A stretch of DNA of 64,000 nt, taken from the NCBI RefSeq assembly GCF_000741785.1, contig NZ_JGZP01000014.1, positions 62,001-126,000 on the forward strand, written 5' to 3'. Both the position numbers and the translations under genes were made by a program. The DNA comes from Bifidobacterium stellenboschense. GTDB lineage: Bacteria; Actinomycetota; Actinomycetes; Actinomycetales; Bifidobacteriaceae. Shown in pieces: positions 7,763 to 15,448 of the stretch. How positions within the stretch are numbered: the stretch's first letter is position 1; each line of letters begins with the position of its first letter. The notes beneath the pieces were generated by a model. That model was not told where the DNA came from and searched no databases. It saw only the letters and a program-made list of their open reading frames with translations.

Positions 7763-8551
7763 TTATCTAGTACCGGAACGGAACGTAACGCCGTCCTGTT
7801 GGGCCTTGAGCATGACGGGTATCGTATGCCCCTTCATGTTCTGCACCTTGTATTCCTCGGCGTGGTTGGCGTGCGTGGCCGCTACCGTTCTCCAGCCCTT
7901 CACCATGTCAGGTGTCGGCGTCTCGCCGTGCCGCTTGGCCTGATCGTATCGTTTGAACGTGTACCCGGTCGCATACGCGCACCGTGCGAGCATGGACATA
8001 ACCGCCTTGCTGTCGGTCTCTTCCACGCCCTCGATAATCCGGTCTCTGAAGTAGATGAACCGCGAGCGCTCGCGGGTGTCGATGATCTCGCCGCTAATCA
8101 GGTACGTGGAACCGTCTCCGGTCGGCCTCCATTCGCCCTTCCACCACGCAAGCATGAAGTCGTGGTAGATGTCCACGAACGACAGCGTGGCCGATTCCCT
8201 CAACGTGTGCGTCTCTGGTTCCTCATCCTCGCCGGTCGGCTGTAATGCCGACATGCTGATGTCATCGAACACGGCCCCGATCTCGCGCCATAAGGGCGGT
8301 TGCCCTTGAGTGCGCCACTTCAGCGTAGTATCAAACCGCTTCAGGCAGTCATACACCACGTCAAGTGTCTTGTTCAGGTTCTTGGCCTTGTCGTATTCGG
8401 GCTTCATGTCGTTGAACTCTTTACGCCCGCCCCTGAGCATGTCGAGCCACACGGTGAGCGCCAACGCCTCGAAACCGGTCAGCAGCTCCAAGGACTGCAC
8501 GCGGTCGAGCAGTCGCGCCGCCTTCCGCCTGTTCTTGCTGTCGTCCGTCAC
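7763..8551 (-). CDS. Unknown 262-residue protein of element 2
   Basis: GTG start at 8551 overlapping the integrase stop (TAGTG), so translationally coupled. The product is hydrophilic and mixed alpha/beta, with an N-terminal basic segment (KNRRKAARLLDRVQSLELL) and a tryptophan-rich middle (FMLAWWKGEW). No family recognised. Always being translated behind the integrase would fit a recombination accessory or maintenance role, which is inference. Confidence 0.7.
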   Translation of the reverse strand: MTDDSKNRRKAARLLDRVQSLELLTGFEALALTVWLDMLRGGRKEFNDMKPEYDKAKNLNKTLDVVYDCLKRFDTTLKWRTQGQPPLWREIGAVFDDISMSALQPTGEDEEPETHTLRESATLSFVDIYHDFMLAWWKGEWRPTGDGSTYLISGEIIDTRERSRFIYFRDRIIEGVEETDSKAVMSMLARCAYATGYTFKRYDQAKRHGETPTPDMVKGWRTVAATHANHAEEYKVQNMKGHTIPVMLKAQQDGVTFRSGTR

Positions 8552-10044
8552 TATGCCACCGCCTTGATTAGTCCCTGTATGGTGTCAACCTGAACCGTGG
8601 AAGGCAGCAAGGCGAGCACTTGGCCCCGCTGCTCATCGTCCAAGCCCCTGAGCACCGTCAACCTCGGTTCCAAGTCCAGCCCGGCCAAGGCGTCGGCGAG
8701 CGCCCGCGCCTTCTCGTCACTGGACGGATTGGACGCTTCGGACACGTTGGACGGATTATGAGAGGGTGTGGGGTTGTCGGTCTTGGCGGTGTCGGCGCTC
8801 GCCGACGTGCCGCCCATAGAGGCTTCCACCTTCTCCAACAGTCGCCGGTCGGCGTCCTTGCTTGACTGCTGATAGGTCGCCACGGTCTTGATGTTCGTAT
8901 GCCCGCCCAATCGCATGAGTTGGCCCACGGTCGCGCCCTCTTCCGCGTAATGCGTCAAACCGGTGTGCCTCAGGTCGTGGAAGTCCATGCCCTTCAACGC
9001 CGGGATATTCACCGCGTCTATGGCCTTGCTGAAGGCGTTGCGCATGGATTGGCCCCGGACTATGCCGCGAGTGCGCACGCCCGTGAACAACAGGGCCGTG
9101 GGCCGCTTATCCACGTAGGTATCCATGTGCCGCCTGATCTCGGCGACCAACGGGGCGGGTAGTTCGATGTCTCTCTTGCTGCTCGGCGTCTTCGTCTCGC
9201 CCAACACCGCTACCTTATGTCCGTTCTCGCTGATCTCCTTGGCACTTCGGCGCACATGCAGCAGCGCGGGCGTCTTGTCCAGTTCGAGGTCTCGGCGCTG
9301 CAAGCCCAACACCTCGCCTTGCCTCAATCCCAGCGTTCCCGCCAACAGGACGCCAAGACGGAGGTTCGAGGGCATGGCGTCGGCGAGCGCCTGAACCTGT
9401 TCGCGCGTGGCAATCACGTACACGTGCTTAGTGGCGGGGCGCGGCACCTTGAACTGAACCGGGTTCACCTTGATAAGCGTCGTGCCCAATTCATCCAAGG
9501 GGGCGGTGGCCGCTTCGGCCATGATCGCGTCCAGCAGCTCGAACACGTGGCGGCGGATGCTCTCGCCGCGTCCGTCCTTCGTGACGTTCATGCTGTCGTA
9601 CCATTCGCGGATATTCGCGGGCTTGATACTGTTCATGGGCAGATCGCCTAGAACCGGGTTCAGGTAGTCGCGTAGGTATTGCGCGTACTTGTCCTTCGTG
9701 GTCTGCCGTATCGGCCTGTTGTCGCCCTTGCGCCGGTTCTCCACGTACGCTTGCGCGTAATCTCTGAACAGCACCGTACCGCCCGCGTTCCTAGCCTCCA
9801 ACACTTCGGGCGGCTCCCACGCGCCAAGGTCGATAAGGCGTTTCGCCTCGCTCAGCCATGCGTCGGCCTGAAGCTCATAGCCTTCATCGAAGTTCCGGTG
9901 AATACGCGCCGGAAGATGCGGGTAGCGTTCGCGGGCTTCCACCGGTGGGATGTATGAAGCGTCATAGTAGGTTTGCCCGTGCCTGTTGGTCTTCGTCTCT
10001 ACCTTGCCGAACTTGCGGCGGCGATTCTTCACCGGCTTCGCCAT
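8551..10044 (-). CDS. Tyrosine recombinase (integrase) of element 2
   Basis: 497 residues, colinear with the element 1 integrase. Core-binding domain around TKDKYAQYLRDYLNPVLG; catalytic residues Arg in LRQGE (about 240), His and Arg in HDLRHTG (about 357), His in GGHTN (about 380) and Tyr in TYQQ (about 390). A serine/asparagine-rich linker (encoded by GTCC repeat copy D) leads into a C-terminal tail with LTVLRGLDDEQRGQVLALL, paralogous to the tail of integrase 1. The gene starts 215 bp from the tRNA-Ser 3' end. Likely catalyses integration at that tRNA. Confidence 0.95.
   Translation of the reverse strand: MAKPVKNRRRKFGKVETKTNRHGQTYYDASYIPPVEARERYPHLPARIHRNFDEGYELQADAWLSEAKRLIDLGAWEPPEVLEARNAGGTVLFRDYAQAYVENRRKGDNRPIRQTTKDKYAQYLRDYLNPVLGDLPMNSIKPANIREWYDSMNVTKDGRGESIRRHVFELLDAIMAEAATAPLDELGTTLIKVNPVQFKVPRPATKHVYVIATREQVQALADAMPSNLRLGVLLAGTLGLRQGEVLGLQRRDLELDKTPALLHVRRSAKEISENGHKVAVLGETKTPSSKRDIELPAPLVAEIRRHMDTYVDKRPTALLFTGVRTRGIVRGQSMRNAFSKAIDAVNIPALKGMDFHDLRHTGLTHYAEEGATVGQLMRLGGHTNIKTVATYQQSSKDADRRLLEKVEASMGGTSASADTAKTDNPTPSHNPSNVSEASNPSSDEKARALADALAGLDLEPRLTVLRGLDDEQRGQVLALLPSTVQVDTIQGLIKAVA
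8722..8752 (-). repeat. 31-bp [GTCC-N5]x3-GTCC repeat, copy D (inverted)
   Basis: GGAC at 8722, 8731, 8740 and 8749, 9 bp apart, followed by GGATTATGAGAGGGT. Flanks match copy C. Inside the integrase linker, read as NPSNVSEASNPSS. Confidence 0.85.
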
Positions 10045-10079
10045 GACGCGCCTCCCTGATCGTCGGTAAGCCCTTGAGA

Positions 10080-10123
10080 GCGGTAGAGCGGTAAGCCTGA
10101 AACCCTACCGCTCAATTTACCGA
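10080..10123. repeat. TACCGC/GCGGTA repeats at the right end of element 2 (putative arm sites)
   Basis: GCGGTA at 10080 and 10088 and TACCGC/TACCGA at 10106 and 10118. The 12-bp spacing of the last pair equals that at 2697/2709. Integrase arm binding is inferred. Confidence 0.5.
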
Positions 10124-10192
10124 CCATCTTACCCCGGAAAACGGATTAAAACGGGTCATAACGGCGAGCGCCCGAAATGGCGGAACCCGGCA

Positions 10193-10216
10193 AAAACGTT
10201 GAAATACCGCCGTTTT
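10193..10216. promoter_or_regulatory. 24-bp motif, second copy, beside the tRNA att site
   Basis: Begins AAAACGTTG and ends CGCCGTTTT, two mismatches from 2539-2562. Lies between integrase 2 and the tRNA terminator. Confidence 0.45.
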
Positions 10217-10220
10217 GGCA

Positions 10221-10255
10221 ATGAAAAAGCCCTTTTCCTTTGGGTGGGAAAAGGG
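10221..10255 (-). terminator. Terminator of tRNA-Ser
   Basis: On the minus strand GCCCTTTTCC and GGAAAAGGGC form a 10-bp stem followed by TTTTT, directly after the tRNA 3' end. Confidence 0.85.
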
Positions 10256-10258
10256 CGA

Positions 10259-10346
10259 TGGCGGAGGATACGAGATTCGAACTCGTGAGGCTGTTACACC
10301 AACACGCTTTCCAAGCGTGCGCCATAGACCACTAGGCGAATCCTCC
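10259..10346 (-). tRNA. tRNA-Ser (anticodon GGA)
   Basis: An 88-base class II tRNA. Acceptor GGAGGAT pairs with ATCCTCC, discriminator G and encoded CCA. The anticodon stem CACGC/GCGTG holds the loop TTGGAAA with anticodon GGA. A variable arm and TTCGAATC T-loop follow. Its 3' 20 bases are repeated at 2615-2634, so it is the integration site of the tandem elements. Confidence 0.95.
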
Positions 10347-10741
10347 ATGTGTTTCCCTGAACTCCTGAACAAGCAAGCTCAGCACACAATTGAGAGAGAA
10401 TAGCATGGGATTCTCTGATGTGTCCAATCTTGTGCATCGTCGGCGTGTCGCGAGAGCAGCATGAGGGTGTTGCAAGGGTTTGTCGGTGCCGCGCGGCTGT
10501 TGCGCGTGGTCGTAGGGGTGATGATTCGATAGGGCGGAATGTGCAATCGGCGTACCGGTGCATCGCCTGTCATCGCCGTTGATGTTTGTTTCCTGTGTGT
10601 TCCCGCACCTTCGATCGGAGCGTCAGAAGCCTTCCCATTAACCATCATAGAGTGTGAAGGTTAACGGAATGTGGCGGGCCGTCGGCTGGCCGTCAATCGC
10701 GTCTGCGCCGCCGTTCGCCGGGTAGTGAGAGAATAAAGCGC
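10347..10741. other. Intergenic gap between the tRNA and the GlfT1-like gene
   Basis: No supportable gene on either strand. It should hold the promoters of the tRNA (minus) and of the glycosyltransferase (plus). A loose inverted pair TTAACC and GGTTAA lies at 10637-10665. Confidence 0.4.
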
Positions 10742-11812
10742 ATGACCGAAGTGAAGACGACCGCAAACGCCGCGAAGACCGCGAAAACCGCGAAGAAGGA
10801 CCCCAAGACCATCGACAAGCTCGCCATGGTCATCACCACCTACAAGCGCCAGAACCTGCTCGCCACCCTGTTCGAGTCGATTCTCGCGCTCGAGCAGGCG
10901 CCGTGGCGCGTCGTCGTCGTCGACAACGAGCACTCCGACGAGACCAAGTCCATGGTCGAGGACTTCGCCGCCAAGGTCGCCGCGCAGTGGGGCAAGACCG
11001 TCGCCGACCGTTCCGGCAACCAGTCGCGTGTCGTCTACGCGCCGCAGACCGAGAATCTGGGCGGCGCGGGTGGCTTCTCCGCCGGCGTGAAGAAGGCGTA
11101 CCAGCTCGGCGCGGAATGGTTCTGGGTGATGGACGACGACGTCGCCGTCCTGCCCGACGGCATCGCCAAGCTCGCCCCGTGGACCCGCCGCCACGAGGTC
11201 ATCCAAGGCAGCCGCTTCGACTACGATGGCGGCCCGTTCTACTGGCAGTACGATTTCCGCATCGGTCTCGGCATCCCGAACCCGATCGCGCCGGCCGCGT
11301 TCGGTCGCGCCGGATTCCGCACGATGAACACGCTGTGCTTCGAAGGTGGCCTGTTCAACCGCCGCGTCGTCAAGGAAATCGGCCTGCCCGACCCGCGCTT
11401 CTTCATCTACTGGGACGACACGATTTACGGCTACCGTGCAAGCAAGGTCACCGTGCCGATCGTCATCCCCGACGTCGTGCTGCGCCGCACGCGCGAGATC
11501 GGCAACTGGGACATCGCCGGCCTGCGCCAGCTCAACTCCACGTCCGACATGAACCGTTACCACATCATGCGCAACCGCGGCTACATGGCCCGCTACTTCA
11601 TGGTGTACGGCGACTACCGTCCGTTCCTCTTCGGCCTCGGCACGATCGCCACCGCTGCGAAGGAGCTCATCCGCCTCGTCATGGTGGATCGCGAGCATCT
11701 GCGGACCGGCGTCGTCCAGATCGCGAAGGGCTGGTGGGATTCCCGCAAGCTCCTGCACGACAATGCCTGGCGTCCGATGCCGTGCCCGCTTCCCGATGTG
11801 CTCGACGACTGA
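10742..11812 (+). CDS. GlfT1-like galactofuranosyl/rhamnosyl glycosyltransferase (GT2)
   Basis: 356 residues. A GT-A fold is shown by MVITTYKRQNLLATLFESIL near the N-terminus, NLGGAGGFSAG (sugar-nucleotide loop) and WVMDDDVAVLPD, a DDD metal-binding motif; a WDDTIYGYR-type motif follows later. This is the layout of mycobacterial GlfT1, which starts galactofuranan on rhamnose. UDP-galactopyranose mutase, which makes its UDP-galactofuranose donor, is encoded at 51443. The first 20 residues are Lys/Ala-rich. Cytoplasmic or membrane-associated. A strong terminator follows at 11922. Confidence 0.85.
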   Translation: MTEVKTTANAAKTAKTAKKDPKTIDKLAMVITTYKRQNLLATLFESILALEQAPWRVVVVDNEHSDETKSMVEDFAAKVAAQWGKTVADRSGNQSRVVYAPQTENLGGAGGFSAGVKKAYQLGAEWFWVMDDDVAVLPDGIAKLAPWTRRHEVIQGSRFDYDGGPFYWQYDFRIGLGIPNPIAPAAFGRAGFRTMNTLCFEGGLFNRRVVKEIGLPDPRFFIYWDDTIYGYRASKVTVPIVIPDVVLRRTREIGNWDIAGLRQLNSTSDMNRYHIMRNRGYMARYFMVYGDYRPFLFGLGTIATAAKELIRLVMVDREHLRTGVVQIAKGWWDSRKLLHDNAWRPMPCPLPDVLDD

Positions 11813-11921
11813 TTCGAGGCCGATTCAGCGCTGATTGATGCGCGGTGGATGCGGCCAATGTCGGGTCTGATGTCGGGGCGGCTGCGCGATTGGTGATGGC
11901 GCTTGATGGCGGTCAGCCGTT

Positions 11922-11963
11922 AGAAGGGGGTTATGGGGGGTACTCCCCCATAACCCCCTTCTT
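11922..11963. terminator. Strong palindromic terminator after the GlfT1-like gene
   Basis: GAAGGGGGTTATGGGG and its exact complement around a short loop make a stem of about 18 bp, followed by TTATAGTTT. Confidence 0.85.
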
Positions 11964-12367
11964 ATAGTTTGTCCTCTTGAATTATGCGACCGTTTGTTGA
12001 ATTTTCCGGATTTCGTGGCTGGTTGCGCTGTGTGATGTGAACAGTGCGTTGGGTTGGAGTGCGTGGGGTCAGAGCATGCGTGAGGCGGGTGTTAGGGGGT
12101 ATTAAGGGGGTATCTGACGGGGGTGTAACCATGCACCCGGGACGCGGTTCAACCATGCCCCGAGACATGCGTCAACCATCCGCTGAGACTGGGCGGACGG
12201 GGGTGTAACACCTTGCGGAGATACGCCTTGCGGAAATGGATGGCCGTGTTGCGGAGTCCTCGAATCGCGCGGTTTTCTGCGTTTGCCAAGCTCTGGGCAA
12301 GCAGGGAATTTGACGAATTGGTGGTTCGCCGGTAGCTATGGAATAGGGGGTACTCGCCTTAATGGGG

Positions 12368-12498
12368 GGGGTATTGCACGGGGGTAAAACCGAGAAAAGG
12401 TTCCACCGTTTGTCTGCCGGGACGTTGTGACTTTAAGGCTTCGTGCATCCTTGCCGCTGCCTGTTCTACACCCCCGTTTTACCCCCCGTTGCATACCC
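12368..12498. repeat. Imperfect inverted repeat pair (GGGTATTGCACGGGGG type)
   Basis: 12368-12390 (GGGTATTGCACGGGGGTAAA) is the near-complement of 12476-12498 (GTTTTACCCCCCGTTGCATA), about 85 bp apart. The surrounding 11964-12685 has many GGGGGTA and CAACCATGC fragments and no supportable gene. Confidence 0.55.
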
Positions 12499-12685
12499 TC
12501 GTTCTTACGTCATACCCCCGTTGCCCACGACTCCATAGGCGGACGAATACCATCAATGACGACGCAATGGAACGGGCGTAGGCACGTTGCCTCTTCGTTC
12601 CAGCCGTGGTCGCGTTCTCCACGCTTTGCGCGTGCATCGCACATGCTGCAGGTCGGTTACCATCCACAGGGCATGAGCGTGTGAG

Positions 12686-12781
12686 GAATTCAGGAACGTC
12701 GAAACGCGGGAACGTGCGAACCTGGGAATTCGGGAACCTGCGAACTCGGGAATTTGGGAACCCAGGAACCCAGGAACCTAG
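12686..12781 (+). repeat. 8-bp tandem repeat, 12 units (consensus GAACCTGG)
   Basis: Twelve contiguous 8-bp units with no indels: GAATTCAG, GAACGTCG, AAACGCGG, GAACGTGC, GAACCTGG, GAATTCGG, GAACCTGC, GAACTCGG, GAATTTGG, GAACCCAG, GAACCCAG, GAACCTAG. The GAA start is kept in almost every unit. It ends 13 bp before the 21-bp array. An 8-bp period is not compatible with a repeated peptide. Confidence 0.85.
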
Positions 12782-12794
12782 AGGGGGCTTGGAA

Positions 12795-12920
12795 CGTGTA
12801 TGGTTTGCGGTGCTTTGTGCATGGTCGAGCGCGTAATGTGCATGGTCGGAAGGGCAATGTGCATGGTCGGGCGGGTAACGTGTAGGCGAAAAGAGCCGAC
12901 CTGCATGGTGTGGTGCTGAA
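12795..12920 (+). repeat. 21-bp tandem array, six units, left arm of dyad structure 1
   Basis: Six 21-bp units starting at 12795. The core TGTGCATGG or CTGCATGG recurs with its first G of GCATGG at 12798, 12819, 12840, 12861, 12882 and 12903; the unit at 12882 is degenerate. The other half of each unit varies. It is mirrored by an inverted array at 13020-13145. Confidence 0.85.
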
Positions 12921-12960
12921 GGCGCGTTGTCCGGGGTCGTTCACGTCGTGCGACTTCCGC

Positions 12961-12968
12961 GGAATTCC
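12961..12968. other. Central GGAATTCC palindrome of dyad structure 1
   Basis: GGAATTCC centred at 12964.5, exactly midway between the innermost left site (12903) and the innermost right site (13026). The second structure has the same palindrome at its exact centre. Confidence 0.75.
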
Positions 12969-13019
12969 AAGGGTCGTGGTCCTGCCGATAATCGGCGGAA
13001 AGGCTCCCTTCAGAGGCAC

Positions 13020-13145
13020 ACCCTACAGGTTCGAGCTGATGGGCTACAGGTTCGCTCCGTTGCTCTACAGGTTCTTGTCTGGACTATACAGGTATCCGTC
13101 CGAACCGTACAGGAATGTGCTCAAACTATACAGGTTCGGAAACGG
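13020..13145 (-). repeat. 21-bp tandem array, six units, right arm of dyad structure 1
   Basis: CAGGTT or a close variant at 13026, 13047, 13068, 13089, 13110 and 13131, exactly 21 bp apart, each usually preceded by TA. The complement (AACCTGTA) matches the left-arm type core AACCTGCA seen at the second locus, so the arms are inverted. The flanks 13146-13448 hold no supportable gene; GTATATTCCTTC occurs twice at 13320-13350, perhaps near a promoter. Confidence 0.85.
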
Positions 13146-13448
13146 GCGCTATCGCCCGCTGCTTCCAGGACATACTCGCACGTGATTGGCCGGCGTGGCG
13201 GGTATGCCGGGGAGGGAAAAGAGCGGAGATGGGGTTGTGCTGTCTTTCTACACGCTGGTGTGACCGGAATCGTGGGATGGACTACTTTGTGAGGCGAGTC
13301 CTCACGCGACGTTCTCTCTCGTATATTCCTTCGGGCAAGTATATTCCTTCCGACAATCGACTCCGGTTATCCACCGTCTTATGCACGCTCATCCACCAAG
13401 GGCCGGCCCGATTTCACGCCCGCATCCCCAATCGCCTACGCTAAGGCC

Positions 13449-14348
13449 ATGAACGCTGCGACATTATCGACACCATCGACCTCCCTGGGCATTGCGATGA
13501 GGCAATTGGCCCTGAACCGGCTCGATGAGCTGCGCAAAGCCATGGATCTGGCGAATAACCATGGCGTCACATTCGAGTGTGGTCTGATTTCGGCCCTCCG
13601 GCTGCATGGCGTCGAGCTGCCGCTACTGCCACGCAGGGCCCTTGACCTGGAGAAGCTGCACATTGTCGTGGACGACCCCGCGAAGCGGCGCATTTGGAAC
13701 GGCGCGCAATGCCATCTGCTGACCAAGCCCGCGTGGCGTTCCATCCCCCAAGAGCATCGGCGCGAGTATTCACCCACCCAGATCATCGAGGGCGTGCATG
13801 CCACGCATCCGCTGCTGGTCTGGGCTCAGATGGCGCGGATTCTCGACGAGGATGAGCTGACGGTGCTCGCCGACTCGATGATGCGCCGCAACCAGTCCGA
13901 CCCGCATTTCACCCCGGATGATTTCAACGCGCTGCTCGAGATCCTGCCGCCCCGGTTCAAAGGCCGCGCGAAATGCCGGAACGCCATGCGACGCATGCGT
14001 GAGAACACCGACTCCTCGATGGAGACCCGGTTACGCCTCAGATTGGAGGCCGAACCGTTGCCCGAGCTTCGTACATTGCAGGTCAATCATAAAGTAGCGG
14101 TCAATGAGACCGGTGCATCCGTGTACCTGGACATGGCGCTGCCCGATCTGCGTATCGGCATCGAATACGCGGGCCGGCACCACGCCGATCAGTGGAGCGA
14201 CGACGTGTCCCGCCAATCCGCGCTCACCGCGGTCGGTTGGGAGGTGCTGACCGCGCACAATGACACGTTGAAGGATGCCGAACAGTGGCGTGAGTTCCTG
14301 ATCCGGCTGACCGCGCTGGTGCTGAGCCAGCGTCAGCGCCAACGATGA
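13449..14348 (+). CDS. DUF559-like protein with a probable PD-(D/E)xK nuclease fold
   Basis: 299 residues. The C-terminal part has the order SSMETRLRLRLE (Glu helix), VYLDMALPDLRIGIEYAGRH (Asp, then I-x-Y/E strand with D and E) and SALTAVGWEVLTAHNDTL, which is the endonuclease-like fold of Vsr/DUF559 proteins common in Actinobacteria. The N-terminal half resembles the DNA-recognition or antitoxin-like region of AbiEi-type proteins (ALRLHGVELP, then LHIVV). Function is unproven; roles in stress or toxin-antitoxin-like systems have been proposed for the family. An AAGG precedes the ATG closely. It stands alone. Confidence 0.7.
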   Translation: MNAATLSTPSTSLGIAMRQLALNRLDELRKAMDLANNHGVTFECGLISALRLHGVELPLLPRRALDLEKLHIVVDDPAKRRIWNGAQCHLLTKPAWRSIPQEHRREYSPTQIIEGVHATHPLLVWAQMARILDEDELTVLADSMMRRNQSDPHFTPDDFNALLEILPPRFKGRAKCRNAMRRMRENTDSSMETRLRLRLEAEPLPELRTLQVNHKVAVNETGASVYLDMALPDLRIGIEYAGRHHADQWSDDVSRQSALTAVGWEVLTAHNDTLKDAEQWREFLIRLTALVLSQRQRQR

Positions 14349-14448
14349 ACGCCATGTGACCGTCCCGCCGCCGCCGGCTCCGCATGCGCCTATCGTGTCT
14401 TGCGTATCCCAAACCAAGCCAAAACCAAACCTCAGGTAGGCCAAATCC

Positions 14449-15378
14449 ATGTTGTTCCAATCCGGCGCGCTGCTGCTCGCCATCATCGGCCCGTACGCGC
14501 TCAAGCATCTGCACGTGTTCGGCGACCGCGACTACAAGGTGGCGCAGGGCCTCGTGTTCAACCTGACCCTGCCGTGCGCGATCATCCTTTCGTTCGCCAC
14601 GAACAAGCATGACATGCGCATGCTGTGGATCGTGCTGTTCGGCTTCTTCGCGTGCGCCGTCCCGCTGTTCGTCGTCTACGCGGGTTCGCGCGGCGACGAG
14701 CGCAACTACCGTGCGTTCCAGATGCTCAACGCGTCCGGCCTGAATCTGGGCGCGTTCTGCCTGCCTGTGGTGCAGACGTTCATGGGCGCGTCGGCGGGTC
14801 TGCCGGTCATCATGCTGGACATCGGTAACGCGACGGTCGCGACGGCCGGTTCGCTCACGATCACGCGCACGCTGCTGCACATGGACGACAATTTCAAGAG
14901 CCTGCCGATGATCCTGCGTCTGCGCAACATCGCGCGTGATTTCCTCGGTTCGATCAGTTTCGACATCTACATGCTGATGCTCGTGTTCATGTTCCTGCAC
15001 ATCACCATCCCGCGGCCGATCGTCACGCTGATCACGCCGTTCGCCAATGCGAACGCGTTCTGCGCGATGGCGATGATCGGCCTGATGATGGAGATTCCGG
15101 ACAATCGCAAGGACAAGATTGAGCTCGCCAAGGTGATTTCCTGGCGCGCGCTGTTCGGCGTGCTGATTGCGCTCGCCGCCTGGTTCCTGCTTCCGTTCGA
15201 CATGCGTATCCGCGAGATCATCGTGCTTGGCGCGTTCGCCCCGATCACGATTTTCTCGACGAAGTTCACGGACTCCCTGACCGGCAATGCGAAGCTCGCC
15301 GGTTTCTCCCTGACCGTCACCGCCGTCATCTCCCTAATCGTGATGACCGCCCTTCATGCCGCCCTCCCAGGCGCGTGA
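14449..15378 (+). CDS. AEC-family transporter (auxin efflux carrier-like permease)
   Basis: 309 residues with about ten hydrophobic segments. The early GLVFNLTLPCAIILSFATNK is the conserved first-repeat motif (N-x-x-LPC), and the C-terminal half repeats the fold with a FSTKFTDSLTGN segment. Family members export or take up organic acids such as malate; the substrate here is unknown. Located in the cytoplasmic membrane. Ends before a perfect 10-bp stem terminator at 15383. Confidence 0.85.
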   Translation: MLFQSGALLLAIIGPYALKHLHVFGDRDYKVAQGLVFNLTLPCAIILSFATNKHDMRMLWIVLFGFFACAVPLFVVYAGSRGDERNYRAFQMLNASGLNLGAFCLPVVQTFMGASAGLPVIMLDIGNATVATAGSLTITRTLLHMDDNFKSLPMILRLRNIARDFLGSISFDIYMLMLVFMFLHITIPRPIVTLITPFANANAFCAMAMIGLMMEIPDNRKDKIELAKVISWRALFGVLIALAAWFLLPFDMRIREIIVLGAFAPITIFSTKFTDSLTGNAKLAGFSLTVTAVISLIVMTALHAALPGA

Positions 15379-15382
15379 GTGC

Positions 15383-15410
15383 GGAACGTGAGCGCGGTCA
15401 CTCACGTTCC
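15383..15410. terminator. Bidirectional terminator between AEC permease and ATPase
   Basis: GGAACGTGAG and CTCACGTTCC form a perfect 10-bp stem with an 8-base loop between convergent genes. Confidence 0.7.
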
Positions 15411-15448
15411 ACATTTGTGCCTTCACGTTCCGTGCCTGATTGCGTCGC

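Noticed and set aside
2640-10258. Over-representation of GGCGAGCG in element 2 as a possible recognition word
   Set aside because: The word is frequent by eye but it also occurs elsewhere in the window and fits high-GC codon use; I could not count it properly.
12795-13145. CRISPR array
   Set aside because: Regular spacing suggested it, but the unit is only 21 bp with a conserved part of about 10 bp, the arms are inverted and there are no cas genes.
12690-13185. Short frames with heptapeptide repeats (YRF.... on plus, PCTL.... on minus) across dyad structure 1, and NLHG.... frames across structure 2
   Set aside because: Because 21 bp is seven codons, any frame through the array gives heptads. 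No ribosome sites, no frame is kept across both arms, and the conserved part is the inverted DNA core.
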